From Burkholderia sp. OK233 (GTDB lineage Bacteria; Pseudomonadota; Gammaproteobacteria; Burkholderiales; Burkholderiaceae), in NCBI RefSeq assembly GCF_900230185.1, contig NZ_OCSR01000001.1, positions 3,348,001 to 3,412,000 of the forward strand: a stretch of DNA of 64,000 bases, in the 5' to 3' direction. The position numbers were made by a program, and so were the translations under genes. This document shows positions 25,891-34,346 of this stretch, piece by piece. The notes below the pieces were generated by a model, which made no database searches, was not told the DNA's origin, and saw nothing but the letters and a program-made list of their open reading frames with translations. Each line of letters starts with the position of its first letter. Positions within the stretch are counted from its first letter, which is position 1.

Positions 25891-25891
25891 T
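25874..25891. promoter_or_regulatory. Regulatory palindrome 2
   Basis: ATAGGACCAAGGTCCAAT lies between divergent genes. Its core ends 74 bp before the ATG at 25962 and overlaps the presumed 5' end of the transporter-like gene. Confidence 0.72.
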
Positions 25892-25961
25892 GTGCATTCG
25901 ACCGCATGCGACTAATCTGGAAGATGCGCCAGTCCGGTCGCGTTGTTCCTGGGAGAGAGTC

Positions 25962-26267
25962 ATGACGAGTTCTGTACGCACATTCGCGGTTCTGCTTGCG
26001 TTGGCGTGCGCCGTGCTGTCTTCGAGCGCGTTCGCGGATTGCGCCACTAACGCGCGCGGCGAGACCGCTTGCGGCAACGGACAGACGGCCGGCGGCTATA
26101 ACCCGAATACGGGTAACGCGTGGAAGGCCCAAAAGAATCAGAACGGCGTCACGACGACCCAGACGAGCAAGGGCGGAGAGGCCAAGACAAAGAACGGGAA
26201 GGGCGTGTATAAGAGCCCGAGTGGGAAGACATGCTATCGGAGCGCCAACAGTCAGGGATGCAATTGA
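25962..26267 (+). CDS. Small exported Gly/Asn/Lys-rich protein
   Basis: A 101-residue protein with a clean signal peptide (FAVLLALACAVLSSSAFADC). The mature part has four Cys (two near the start, one in GKTCYRS, one at the end) and a Thr/Lys/Gly-rich middle (NGVTTTQTSKGGEAKTKNGK). GGGAGAGAG precedes the ATG. It is the nearest gene downstream of palindrome 2. I do not recognise a function. Confidence 0.7.
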   Translation: MTSSVRTFAVLLALACAVLSSSAFADCATNARGETACGNGQTAGGYNPNTGNAWKAQKNQNGVTTTQTSKGGEAKTKNGKGVYKSPSGKTCYRSANSQGCN

Positions 26268-26386
26268 ATGGTTGAAGCTACGAGCCGTTTGCGCGCGCGG
26301 TGCCTACTGTGGCTTTCCTCGCGCGCAGCTAATCCAGTCGATAACGGGCCGCCGGCAGATCGTAGGCTTTTCAGCGACCTAGCCCT

Positions 26387-27127
26387 TTATTCAGCGAGGT
26401 AGTCGTGCACCACGGTGCCAAGGCCAAGTGTGAGGTCTGACAGGATGTGCACGCCGGATATCACTTCAATGACAGGCAGCGACGCGACGGGCGCGAGTGC
26501 GTGATTGAACAGTTCGAGTGCGGCAGGACCTTCCCATGCCCCCTTTACCGTGATGTCCTCGCAGAAATAGCGCACCAGTTCGCAAATGCGTGGCGTGCCG
26601 TCCACGTGCGGAATGATCTTGAGCAAAAAATTGGGCGCGGACAGCGACGCGAGGATCTGGTCGTGCGGTAGCGCGCGATGCTTGTATCCCATCGTGGCAA
26701 GTGCGATTGGAACCGGGCCATATCTCAGGATGCCGCCGATGGTGTCCTTTTCGACCCGCAACTCCGGTGACGCGAGCTTCTTCGGGAATCCCCAGATTTC
26801 GCGGCCGCCGGCGATCGGCGGTTCGTCGTCGAGAAACATGGCGTGGACATAGCCGCCCCGCTGGCCCTGAAAGCTGACCGGGATGACCTGACCGCTTTCA
26901 GTGTAGTCGCCAAAGCCCGTTGAATCGGGCATTCGGATGAATTCGAATTTCACGAGCGGTTCGGTCATTTCGAGGGGGGCAGGAATGACTTCGGCTAGTG
27001 CGTCCGGATCGGTCCGGTAGGTGATGATCAGGAACTCCCGATCGACAAATCGATAAGGACCGGGCGGATACGCTGGGCTGGTGAGCGGCATGGCAAATGC
27101 GCGCTTCTTTACGTCGGCTTCGGTCAT
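26387..27127 (-). CDS. adc: Acetoacetate decarboxylase
   Basis: A 246-residue cytoplasmic enzyme of normal length that converts acetoacetate to acetone and CO2. The catalytic lysine motif EIWGFPKK lies near residue 115, with the preceding acidic stretch (FEFIRMPDS) and the hydrophobic pocket region ([12 protein letters not shown]). It follows the patatin gene by 39 bp on the same strand, so they form an operon. The pairing suggests disposal of acetoacetate from lipid or polyhydroxybutyrate breakdown; this is inference. Confidence 0.95.
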   Translation of the reverse strand: MTEADVKKRAFAMPLTSPAYPPGPYRFVDREFLIITYRTDPDALAEVIPAPLEMTEPLVKFEFIRMPDSTGFGDYTESGQVIPVSFQGQRGGYVHAMFLDDEPPIAGGREIWGFPKKLASPELRVEKDTIGGILRYGPVPIALATMGYKHRALPHDQILASLSAPNFLLKIIPHVDGTPRICELVRYFCEDITVKGAWEGPAALELFNHALAPVASLPVIEVISGVHILSDLTLGLGTVVHDYLAE

Positions 27128-27166
27128 GGTGCACGCTCCTTATGTCGGCTGCGATAGTCCGACGTG

Positions 27167-28315
27167 TTACGCGGTCAGATCGTAGATACGTACGCCATTG
27201 CCCAGATCGGTGGCTTGACGCCATTGCGGGTTGGCGATCGACTTTTGGGCATCGCTGTATCCGAAGTCCCACAGTTCCATCACGGTCGCGCGTGAGAACT
27301 CGTAATCCTTGAAGTTCGACGAGCGTGTGTTGTGCCGGTTGATGAAATGGACAAGGGCGACGGCTCCTCGAGTGCTGATGGCGCCAAGTTTCTGGACGTC
27401 GGGGTCCGTTTTGAGCGTGGGTGGCAGCTTGTCGAGCAGCCGGTGCAGCGAGTTGCGAAGGTCTTCGATTTCGCTGATACGGGTCGTATTGAAACGTGTC
27501 TTGCTCGAATACTGGATATCCTTGGTGCGCTCCTGCACTTCTCTGAGGGTTTTGGGCAGTTCGCCGGCGCCGCTGAATACGTCAACCTGCAAGATCAACG
27601 CGCTCATTCTGTAGTCTTCGTCCAGAACGTACCAAAGTGGCGAGTTGCACGCGATACCGCCGTCCCAATACCATTCTCCATCTATCTGAACAGCGGGAAA
27701 ACCCGGGGGCAGTGCACCGCTTGCCATGACATGCTTAGGACCGATCCGTGTCTTGCTGTTGTCAAAATAAACCGAGTTACCGGTGCGCACGTTGACAGCG
27801 CCTAGCGAAAGGCGCACCGCTTTCCGGTTGATCAGCTCGAAGTCGACCAGTTCTTCAAGTGATGCCCTGAGCGGGCCTGTGTCATAAAGGCTCAACGCCT
27901 CGAAGTTTCCCTCGTGCGAAATAAAAGGTGCCGGTATCCGCGGCGAAAAGAAACCCGGCACGCCAAATGCGACCGAGGATGCCGCACTCATGAAATTGAA
28001 TAGTGGGCGCATCGGATCGAGCGACAGTGGCGGCACAAACGGGGCGTGTGCCGATACGCGTTCCCAGAACTCCCGCAATCGCTTTACACGCTGCTCAGGC
28101 GGATTACCTGCAATCAGCGCGGCATTGATCGCGCCAATCGACACGCCAGCGATCCAGTCGGGCGCGACGCCCGCTTCGGCAAGGCCGGCATGAACGCCGG
28201 CCTGGTAGGCCCCCAGGGCGCCACCGCCCTGCAGGACCATGACGGTATGGTCGAACTTGCCCCAACTCGTGGTTGCGCTTGAGGGTTCAGCCTGGTCCTG
28301 GTGTTTCTTTGCCAT
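27167..28315 (-). CDS. Patatin-like phospholipase
   Basis: A 382-residue serine lipid acyl hydrolase. The oxyanion loop is VLQGGGALGAYQAG, the nucleophile elbow GVSIGAINAA (G-x-S-x-G), and the catalytic Asp lies in DGGIACNSP. The C-terminal region matches the DUF3734-type extension of such proteins in Burkholderiales. The ATG at 28315 is preferred to 28357 because it starts the MAKK segment nearest the conserved domain. It is co-transcribed with adc. Two regulatory sites lie upstream: a double CTTAAG box (about 100 bp) and palindrome 3 (about 230 bp). Confidence 0.92.
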   Translation of the reverse strand: MAKKHQDQAEPSSATTSWGKFDHTVMVLQGGGALGAYQAGVHAGLAEAGVAPDWIAGVSIGAINAALIAGNPPEQRVKRLREFWERVSAHAPFVPPLSLDPMRPLFNFMSAASSVAFGVPGFFSPRIPAPFISHEGNFEALSLYDTGPLRASLEELVDFELINRKAVRLSLGAVNVRTGNSVYFDNSKTRIGPKHVMASGALPPGFPAVQIDGEWYWDGGIACNSPLWYVLDEDYRMSALILQVDVFSGAGELPKTLREVQERTKDIQYSSKTRFNTTRISEIEDLRNSLHRLLDKLPPTLKTDPDVQKLGAISTRGAVALVHFINRHNTRSSNFKDYEFSRATVMELWDFGYSDAQKSIANPQWRQATDLGNGVRIYDLTA

Positions 28316-28412
28316 GACGACCCCACAAGTGGAGGGATGTTTGCGCACCACGGCCAAGCCGAAGAGTCTTTTCGTTGAAGCCCTGGTTTATCTAGGCATT
28401 GTTTGAATAGTT

Positions 28413-28429
28413 CTTAAGAATTACTTAAG
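28413..28429 (-). promoter_or_regulatory. PmrA/QseB-type box before the patatin operon
   Basis: CTTAAG-N5-CTTAAG, a perfect match to the direct-repeat box of PmrA/BasR-class OmpR-family regulators, lies 98 bp upstream of the patatin start. The gene for such a regulator is not in the window. Confidence 0.6.
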
Positions 28430-28540
28430 GATTGCGCGTAGTGAGCGTATATCAGCGACGAGCCTGCGTTGGCATGGCTCCGGTTCTTTCGAACTCAACG
28501 ATGACGTCATTCAAGCTACATGCTCTGCGGAGCGTGAACA

Positions 28541-28558
28541 ATTGGACTTTGGTCCAAT
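28541..28558. promoter_or_regulatory. Regulatory palindrome 3
   Basis: ATTGGACTTTGGTCCAAT lies between the patatin operon (start 229 bp away) and the sensor kinase gene (start about 425 bp away). The rest of the 665-bp intergenic stretch shows no gene. Confidence 0.75.
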
Positions 28559-28980
28559 GCAACGGCTATCCAGTACAGGGGAATCGAGTTGAGATGTAGA
28601 AGAATATCCGTGCACGTCATTTGCTATTTTCTCACTGCGTACTAGGATTAATTTGCCGTTCGGTCTTATCCGGTCGCGGAAGTTTTTACTTGGATTTCCA
28701 TCCGGCTGGCGGTGTCCACGTCCAGCCCTGCCATCTGCCGCGCCAGCAAATCGTCGGACGAGCAACGCACAACAAAGGTGACGACTCGAAAACTTGCCTA
28801 TGACGCAGGCTTGGAGCGCACCCTGACGAGGGAACCACGATTCTGAGTTTCCGGCCCGCTTCGCAACATCTAGCGGCGGTAACCAGCCTGCCGGTCAAGG
28901 GGTGTTGCCTCCTGTCGACATCCAGAGCGAATTCCTGTCAGCCCATCTCGTGGTGCCGACCTTTGAGAGGCAGTTCGGCC

Positions 28981-30549
28981 ATGAGCATCGTCATGCCAGT
29001 CATTGTTGTTCTGGAAACGGCAGCCATCCTGTGCTTGCTGATAATGCTGGCGCGGCGCCAGCGGGCGGCGGTATCGATCGCTAGTCATCATTCGCCACGT
29101 CTGTCAGCGCGTTACGCTGACCGCGTCATGCGCGGCCTGCGTGTGATGCGGGCACGCTTTTGGGCGATGGCCAAGGCGGCCAGTCCTTTCGACTCGTTGG
29201 CGAAAGCGGGTTCGCCACAAGGGACACGCGAGACACGCGCGGAGGGCTGTCCCGTCGCAGAAGCTTCCGGCGTGGCGGAAGCCGGTCAACGTGCGGCTCA
29301 CGCCGGGCGTTCATTTACAAAGCGACTCCGCGCGATGGCTTCCGCGAGAGTAATCCGCCGGGACGCTTTTGAGAGTGATGGACGATCGATAGGTACACAG
29401 CGTCCTCACGCCGGCCCTGTCGAACACGAGAGCGGTGAGCGTTACTTTCGCGAGACGCTGGCAATATTGCCGTTTTCGATTCTGATGCTGGGCGAGCGTG
29501 GCCTCATAGTGATGGTCAATTTGCAAACCGCGAAGCTGTTTGGATACGAATGCGACGAATTGATTGGGAAACCCATCGAACTGCTGGTGCCTAACCTGCG
29601 TTTCGACAACAATGCACCCCTTTGGGCAGATCCGTTCGGCCGACAGCAATCCCGAAGCACGGTGCCTTTGCACGAACAGGTCGCGTGTCGCAAGGACGGC
29701 ACGGAGTTTCCCGTCGAAATCGGGCTTAACCCGTTTCGCTTCGACGACGACAGCGCGACGCTCGCGTTCATCATCGACAGGACAGATCGGTTCGAGTTAC
29801 ACCGCAACCGCCAGGAGCTCGCGCATCTGACGCGTGTGTCCACCATGGGCCAACTAGCCTCATCGCTGGCCCATGAACTGAACCAGCCGCTTACCGCGAT
29901 CCTGAGCAATGTGCAGGCTGCGCAGCGGTTTCTGGCTGCTGACCCGATCGATCTGGCCGAGATGCGGGATATCCTGAATGACATTGTTCAGGACGACTAC
30001 CGCGCAAGCGAAGTCATCCGGCGCATTCGTGCGGTCGTCAAGAAAGGCGACCTGGAAGTCGCACCACTCCATCTCGCGGGAGTCATCCGTGACGTGGTCC
30101 TTCTGGTGCACAGCGACGCGATTGTGCGCGCAACGCGCGTGGTGCTCGACCTCGATGACGATCTGCCGCCCGTGTGCGGCGACAGGGTGCAGTTGCAGCA
30201 GGTCATTCTCAATCTCCTGCTCAATGCATTCGACGCGATGAACGATTTGCCGCCGGCTGATCGCGTGGTATCTGTGACGCTGAAGGCTGAGGACAACGAC
30301 ATGGTGCGCACCGCGGTTCGCGACAGGGGCCATGGGCTGACTTCCGACAGGCTCGACAAGATCTTTAAGCCATTCTTTACATCAAAACCCCAGGGACTCG
30401 GCTTGGGATTGTCGATTAGCCGTTCCATCATCGACATGCACCGCGGGCGGCTCTGGGCCGAAAACAACATTGATCGAGGCGCGACGTTCTATGTCACATT
30501 GCCCACTGGGGCGGCGACGGAGCAGGACGAATCGCGAAAGAGGCCATGA
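28981..30549 (+). CDS. FixL-like sensor histidine kinase with PAS domain
   Basis: A 522-residue kinase. One N-terminal membrane segment (VMPVIVVLETAAILCLLIML) leads to a basic linker, a PAS domain at about residues 145-255 (FSILMLGERGLIVMVNLQTA), the phospho-acceptor H box SSLAHELNQPLTAIL, and N, G1 and G2 boxes (QVILNLLLNAFDAM, RDRGHGL, GLGLGLSI). The H box is of the FixL/DctB type. The PAS ligand (heme, FAD or other) cannot be read from sequence. The ATG overlaps the stop of its partner regulator downstream in ATGA, so they are translationally coupled. Confidence 0.93.
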   Translation: MSIVMPVIVVLETAAILCLLIMLARRQRAAVSIASHHSPRLSARYADRVMRGLRVMRARFWAMAKAASPFDSLAKAGSPQGTRETRAEGCPVAEASGVAEAGQRAAHAGRSFTKRLRAMASARVIRRDAFESDGRSIGTQRPHAGPVEHESGERYFRETLAILPFSILMLGERGLIVMVNLQTAKLFGYECDELIGKPIELLVPNLRFDNNAPLWADPFGRQQSRSTVPLHEQVACRKDGTEFPVEIGLNPFRFDDDSATLAFIIDRTDRFELHRNRQELAHLTRVSTMGQLASSLAHELNQPLTAILSNVQAAQRFLAADPIDLAEMRDILNDIVQDDYRASEVIRRIRAVVKKGDLEVAPLHLAGVIRDVVLLVHSDAIVRATRVVLDLDDDLPPVCGDRVQLQQVILNLLLNAFDAMNDLPPADRVVSVTLKAEDNDMVRTAVRDRGHGLTSDRLDKIFKPFFTSKPQGLGLGLSISRSIIDMHRGRLWAENNIDRGATFYVTLPTGAATEQDESRKRP

Positions 30550-31178
30550 CGGATTCCCATTCGCTGGTGTTCGTCGTCGACGACGACTCTGTGCGCCGCG
30601 GACTGGCGCGTCTGATCCAGTCCGCCGGTTATCGGGTGGAGACATTCGGTTTGGCCCACGCGTTTCTCGACAGGATGCGCGCCGATACCTGTCCTGCGTG
30701 CCTGGTACTGGATATTCAATTGCCGGATCTCAGCGGTCTGGAACTGCAGCGCGAGCTTAATGAGGCGCTGCCGATCATTTTCATCACCGGTTACGGGGAC
30801 ATCCCGATGACCGTAGGTGCAATGAAGGCGGGCGCAACCGATTTCCTGCCGAAACCGGTGCGTGATACCGATCTGCTGCGCGCGATCGGACAGGCGTTTG
30901 AGCGCCTGGCGCAAACGGACGTAGTCTGCCGCGAACTGGATGCAATCCGTCTGCGCCTCGGACGGCTGACACCTCGCGAGCGGGAAGTGATGGCGCTCGT
31001 CGTGACCGGCCGTCTGAACAAGCAGGTCGCCGGCGAACTGGGTACGGTCGAAAAAACGATCAAGGCCCATCGCGCGCGCGTGATGGCGAAGATGGAAGTC
31101 AGGTCGCTGGCCGAGCTTGTCCGCGTCGCAGACAAGGTCGGTCTCGGCGGTGCTGCCGAAATGCGCGCATCGCGCTAA
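30546..31178 (+). CDS. FixJ-like response regulator (receiver plus LuxR-type HTH)
   Basis: A 210-residue regulator. The receiver has VVDDD near residue 11, the phospho-acceptor Asp in LVLDIQLPD near residue 56, the Thr in FITGYGD, and the Lys in LPKP. The LuxR-type helix-turn-helix is at about residues 140-200 (LTPREREVMALVVTGRLNKQ, then VEKTIKAHRARVMAKM). It overlaps the kinase gene by 4 bp. It is the best candidate to bind the dispersed ATTGGACC-type palindromes; that assignment is inference. Decayed relatives occur near 53605. Confidence 0.93.
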   Translation: MTDSHSLVFVVDDDSVRRGLARLIQSAGYRVETFGLAHAFLDRMRADTCPACLVLDIQLPDLSGLELQRELNEALPIIFITGYGDIPMTVGAMKAGATDFLPKPVRDTDLLRAIGQAFERLAQTDVVCRELDAIRLRLGRLTPREREVMALVVTGRLNKQVAGELGTVEKTIKAHRARVMAKMEVRSLAELVRVADKVGLGGAAEMRASR

Positions 31179-31241
31179 GCAGCGGCAATCTGGCGCGCGT
31201 GGCGCCCGATGCCGGCATGCTTCGCTTTCCGGTGTCCACTC

Positions 31242-31257
31242 GGGACCAAGGTCCAAT
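31242..31257. promoter_or_regulatory. Regulatory palindrome 4
   Basis: GGGACCAAGGTCCAAT lies 86 bp before the stand-alone receiver gene and 65 bp after the FixJ-like gene. Confidence 0.72.
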
Positions 31258-31339
31258 ATCGGCAAGCCTGTGTGACTCGTAGGCTGTCGTATGGGGGAAT
31301 GCGCTTGCGCGTGCATGCCCGGACACCGGACTACTCACA

Positions 31340-31726
31340 ATGGGAAAACTCAAACCATTCGTTGTCGTCGTTGATGACGATGAATCGGTGAGCCGGGCGA
31401 TCAAGCGACTGTTGCGCTCAATCGGAATCGCCGCTGAGACGTTCGCAAGCGGCGACGCGTTTCTCGACGTCCTGTCGTCCATGCCGTCATATCACCCTGA
31501 CTGCGTGATTCTCGACGTGCAGATGCCGGGGTTGAACGGGCTGGAAGTCCAGCGACGTCTATCCGGCAGTGGCATACCCGTCATTTTCATCACCGCTCAC
31601 GACGACATCGGCGTGCGCGAGCACGCGCTCGCGGCCGGCGCGGTTGCCTACTTGCGCAAGCCGTTCAACGACGAACTGTTTGTCAAGACGGTACGCGCTG
31701 CCCTTGAAGGCGATCAGCCGCCGTAG
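31340..31726 (+). CDS. Stand-alone receiver protein (FixJ-receiver type)
   Basis: A 128-residue single receiver domain: VVVVDDDESVSRAIKRLLRS, the phospho-acceptor Asp in VILDVQMPGLNGLEVQ, the Thr in VIFITAHDD, and the Lys in YLRKPFNDE. With no output domain, it could act as a phosphate sink or shuttle for the upstream kinase, or bind a partner protein. It has its own palindrome at -86. A badly decayed copy occurs at 50015-50200, again next to a palindrome and a SYLF gene. Confidence 0.9.
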   Translation: MGKLKPFVVVVDDDESVSRAIKRLLRSIGIAAETFASGDAFLDVLSSMPSYHPDCVILDVQMPGLNGLEVQRRLSGSGIPVIFITAHDDIGVREHALAAGAVAYLRKPFNDELFVKTVRAALEGDQPP

Positions 31727-31758
31727 TGCAAGCCCGTGCGCTTGCGTATTCAGGCGAT

Positions 31759-31776
31759 ATGGGACCAAAGGCCAAT
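31759..31776. promoter_or_regulatory. Regulatory palindrome 5
   Basis: ATGGGACCAAAGGCCAAT is the variant form (GGACCAAAGGCC core). The core ends 108 bp before the SYLF lipoprotein start. Confidence 0.7.
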
Positions 31777-31880
31777 TGTTTTAACGGGACGCAAACACCA
31801 CTATTCACGTTGCCCGCGAAGAATTTGAGGCGGAAACGCGTTTCATACCGTGGTGTCAATTTATGAATGGAGCACGCATC

Positions 31881-32441
31881 ATGATCAAGTACCTTCGGCT
31901 AATTCTCGCGGTTCCCCTCTTTCTGTTTGCCGTGGCGTGTTCGACGAACCCGACTGTTGCCAATGGTGGGGACCCCGAGTTAGACGCGCAAGCACGTCAG
32001 GCACTGCAGCAATTATTTGACAGCACTCCGAAGGCGAAAGATCTCCAATACCAGGCCAAAGCCGTCGTCGTGTTTCCGAGCATCGTCAAGGCTGGGTTGC
32101 TAGTCGGTGCGCAAGGTGGAAAGGGCGTGATGTTTAGTCCGGACGGCAGGATCCTTGGGTACTACAGGGCGCGCGGGGTTTCATACGGGATGCAAGCAGG
32201 CGCACAAACCTTTTCGGAGGCGATGTTTTTAATGACCGACTCGGCAATCACTGAGCTCACGAGTGGCACCGGGCTGTCCGTTGGTGTGGGACCGAGCGTC
32301 GTGGTGGTGGATGCAGGAATGGCGAGGTCGATGACAACTACGACATTGAAATCAGATGTCTATGCGTTCATTTTTGGCCAGCAGGGCCTGATGGCCGGTC
32401 TAGGCGTTCAGGGGCAGAGAATTGTCAAGTTTGACCAGTGA
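31881..32441 (+). CDS. SYLF-domain lipoprotein (YSC84/BPSL1445 family)
   Basis: A 186-residue exported lipoprotein. The signal peptide ends in the lipobox FAVAC; mature CSTNPTVANGGDPELDAQ is followed by the SYLF domain (AVVVFPSIVKAGLLVGAQGG, GTGLSVGVGPSVVVVDAGMA, FGQQGLMAGLGVQGQRIVKF). SYLF proteins are linked to lipid binding. TGGAG precedes ATG 31881, preferred over 31863. Two paralogues in the window are broken (46656 and 50367), so this is the only intact one. A palindrome of the same class lies about 110-120 bp upstream of all three. Confidence 0.92.
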   Translation: MIKYLRLILAVPLFLFAVACSTNPTVANGGDPELDAQARQALQQLFDSTPKAKDLQYQAKAVVVFPSIVKAGLLVGAQGGKGVMFSPDGRILGYYRARGVSYGMQAGAQTFSEAMFLMTDSAITELTSGTGLSVGVGPSVVVVDAGMARSMTTTTLKSDVYAFIFGQQGLMAGLGVQGQRIVKFDQ

Positions 32442-32633
32442 AGTGCGCAATATCCCCGCGCGGTCATAGCGGCCGATGCGCTTACGCGAATGGCCTCGGC
32501 AATGCACGCCGCGCCGGGCGCGCGATCGGGAAAGCTGCCCGGGGGAGCCGGGAAATGGTTCGCGCGTTGCGCAGACATTGACCGCCAGTAGTCAGTAAAT
32601 AGGTCGACCGCAGAACATTGAGGACCTCAAGCC

Positions 32634-33107
32634 ATGCAACGAATGCAGCGAGTCGCTATTGGTTTGGTGGTATGGGTGCTGACATTCGCCGCCGCCGCGC
32701 AGCAGCCGATCATCTATCCAGCCAAGGGGCAGAGCGCGCAGAAGCAAAACACGGATACCGCCGAATGCCAGTTGTGGGCAAAGCAGACGACCGGCGTGGA
32801 TCCGGTCGCGATTGCACAGCAATCCGGTCAACCGAGCGCTGCGCCGAAGCAAGGCGGAGCGGTCAAGGGCGCGGCCGGAGGCGCCGCCGTGGGCGCAGCA
32901 GTGGGTGCCATCGCGGGCAACGCCGGAAAGGGCGCGGCGATTGGTGCGGTGACCGGGACGGCGGCCGGCGGCATGCGCCAGCGCCGCGCTAACCAGGCCG
33001 AGGCCGGACAGCAGCAAGCGGCTCAGCAACAGACGTCTCAGCAGATGGCGACATTCAATCGCGCAGTTGCTGCGTGCATGACCGGGCGCGGCTACACGGT
33101 CCAGTAG
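32634..33107 (+). CDS. Glycine-zipper envelope protein
   Basis: A 157-residue exported protein with a signal peptide ending FAAAAQQ. A glycine-zipper segment lies in the middle (AAVGAAVGAIAGNAGKGAAI) and a Gln-rich stretch follows (QQQAAQQQTSQQM). It ends VAACMTGRGYTVQ, a motif seen in YMGG/glycine-zipper family proteins. It is 27 bp before the RND adaptor gene and may be its operon leader. Such proteins sit in or on the outer membrane; exact role unknown. Confidence 0.8.
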   Translation: MQRMQRVAIGLVVWVLTFAAAAQQPIIYPAKGQSAQKQNTDTAECQLWAKQTTGVDPVAIAQQSGQPSAAPKQGGAVKGAAGGAAVGAAVGAIAGNAGKGAAIGAVTGTAAGGMRQRRANQAEAGQQQAAQQQTSQQMATFNRAVAACMTGRGYTVQ

Positions 33108-33134
33108 ACATCGATCGAGACAGGAGAGACATCC

Positions 33135-34334
33135 ATGAGCAGGAAATGGTCACGTCTCGCGTTTGCCATGCTCGCGCTGTGCGTCGCCTGTCACAAGGCG
33201 GCAACACTGCCCGCAGCCGGACAGACCGAAGTCACCGTGATGACGGTGGTGCAGACCGACACCCCCGTCGATTTCGAATATACCGCGCAAACGCAGAGCT
33301 CTCGCGAAGTCGAGATTCGCGCGCGGGTGGATGGTTTTCTCGACAAGCGGCTCTATACCGAAGGGCAATTGGTTCACGCCGGACAAACCCTCTTCCAGAT
33401 GGACTCCAAGCCTTTTGATGCGGCGTTGCAAACCGCCAGAGGCCAGCTCGCACAGCAGCAGGCGCGTCTAACCGTCGCGAAGGCGAATCTCGCGCGTGTG
33501 ATTCCGCTCGCCGCACAGAATGCGTTGAGCCAGAAGGATCTCGACGACGCGACCGGCAATGAAAAGCAGGCGGAAGCTGCGGTAATCGCAGCACAAGGAC
33601 AGGTGCAAACCGCCCAGTTGAATCTCAGCTACACGACCATCAAGTCGCCGCTCACCGGTTTGTCCAGCTTCGCGAGGCAACAGGACGGCAGCTTTGTCAC
33701 CGCCTCGGCGTCGGGCTTGCTGACCTATGTCTATCAACTCGATCCGATGTGGGTCAACTTCAGCATTTCAGAAAATGAGTTGTTGAAGTTCCGCGAAGAG
33801 GTCACGGCAGGCCGTTTGCGGTTTCCGGCTAATGACGACTTTGAAGTCACGGTGATCATGGCGGATGGCACCGAGTTTCCTAACCACGGTCATATCAGTT
33901 TCGCGAATCCCGCTTTCAGCACCGAGACCGGCACGTTTCTCGTACGGGCGTCATTCGCGAATGAGAAAGGCCAGTTGCGTCCTGGCCAGTTCGTGCGGGC
34001 ACGCGTGTCCGGCGCTTCCCGGCCGAAGGCGATCCTCGTGCCGCAACGCGCGGTCTTGCAGGGTGCGAAGAGCCATTTCGTGTGGGTTGTGGACAAAGAC
34101 TCGAAGGCGCATCAGCGTGTCGTGGAAGTGGGTGAGTGGCATGGCGACGACTGGTTCATCACCCAGGGGCTGCAACCGGGCGAGCGCGTGGTGGTGGACG
34201 GCGCGATTCGCGTGGCGGCCGACGTGCCGCTGAAGATCGTCGCGGCGCCGGCCGCGCATGCGGCGGCCAACGTGCCAGGGGGCGGGGAGAGCAGTTCGAC
34301 GGGACGCCCGTCCGACACGACCGCCGCGCAGTAG
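33135..34334 (+). CDS. RND efflux periplasmic adaptor (membrane-fusion protein)
   Basis: A 399-residue AcrA/MexE-type lipoprotein bridging the inner-membrane pump and the outer-membrane channel. The lipobox is ALCVAC. The lipoyl half-motifs (EIRARVDGFLDKRLYTEGQL and LNLSYTTIKSPLTGLSSFAR) flank an alpha-hairpin (ARGQLAQQQARLTVAKANLA). The beta-barrel and membrane-proximal parts follow (RPGQFVRARVSGASRPKAIL). GACAGGAGAG precedes the ATG. It is the first structural gene of a block where each gene is within 12 bp of, or overlaps, the next through pqiC. Confidence 0.94.
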   Translation: MSRKWSRLAFAMLALCVACHKAATLPAAGQTEVTVMTVVQTDTPVDFEYTAQTQSSREVEIRARVDGFLDKRLYTEGQLVHAGQTLFQMDSKPFDAALQTARGQLAQQQARLTVAKANLARVIPLAAQNALSQKDLDDATGNEKQAEAAVIAAQGQVQTAQLNLSYTTIKSPLTGLSSFARQQDGSFVTASASGLLTYVYQLDPMWVNFSISENELLKFREEVTAGRLRFPANDDFEVTVIMADGTEFPNHGHISFANPAFSTETGTFLVRASFANEKGQLRPGQFVRARVSGASRPKAILVPQRAVLQGAKSHFVWVVDKDSKAHQRVVEVGEWHGDDWFITQGLQPGERVVVDGAIRVAADVPLKIVAAPAAHAAANVPGGGESSSTGRPSDTTAAQ

Positions 34335-34346
34335 GGGGATCGCGAC

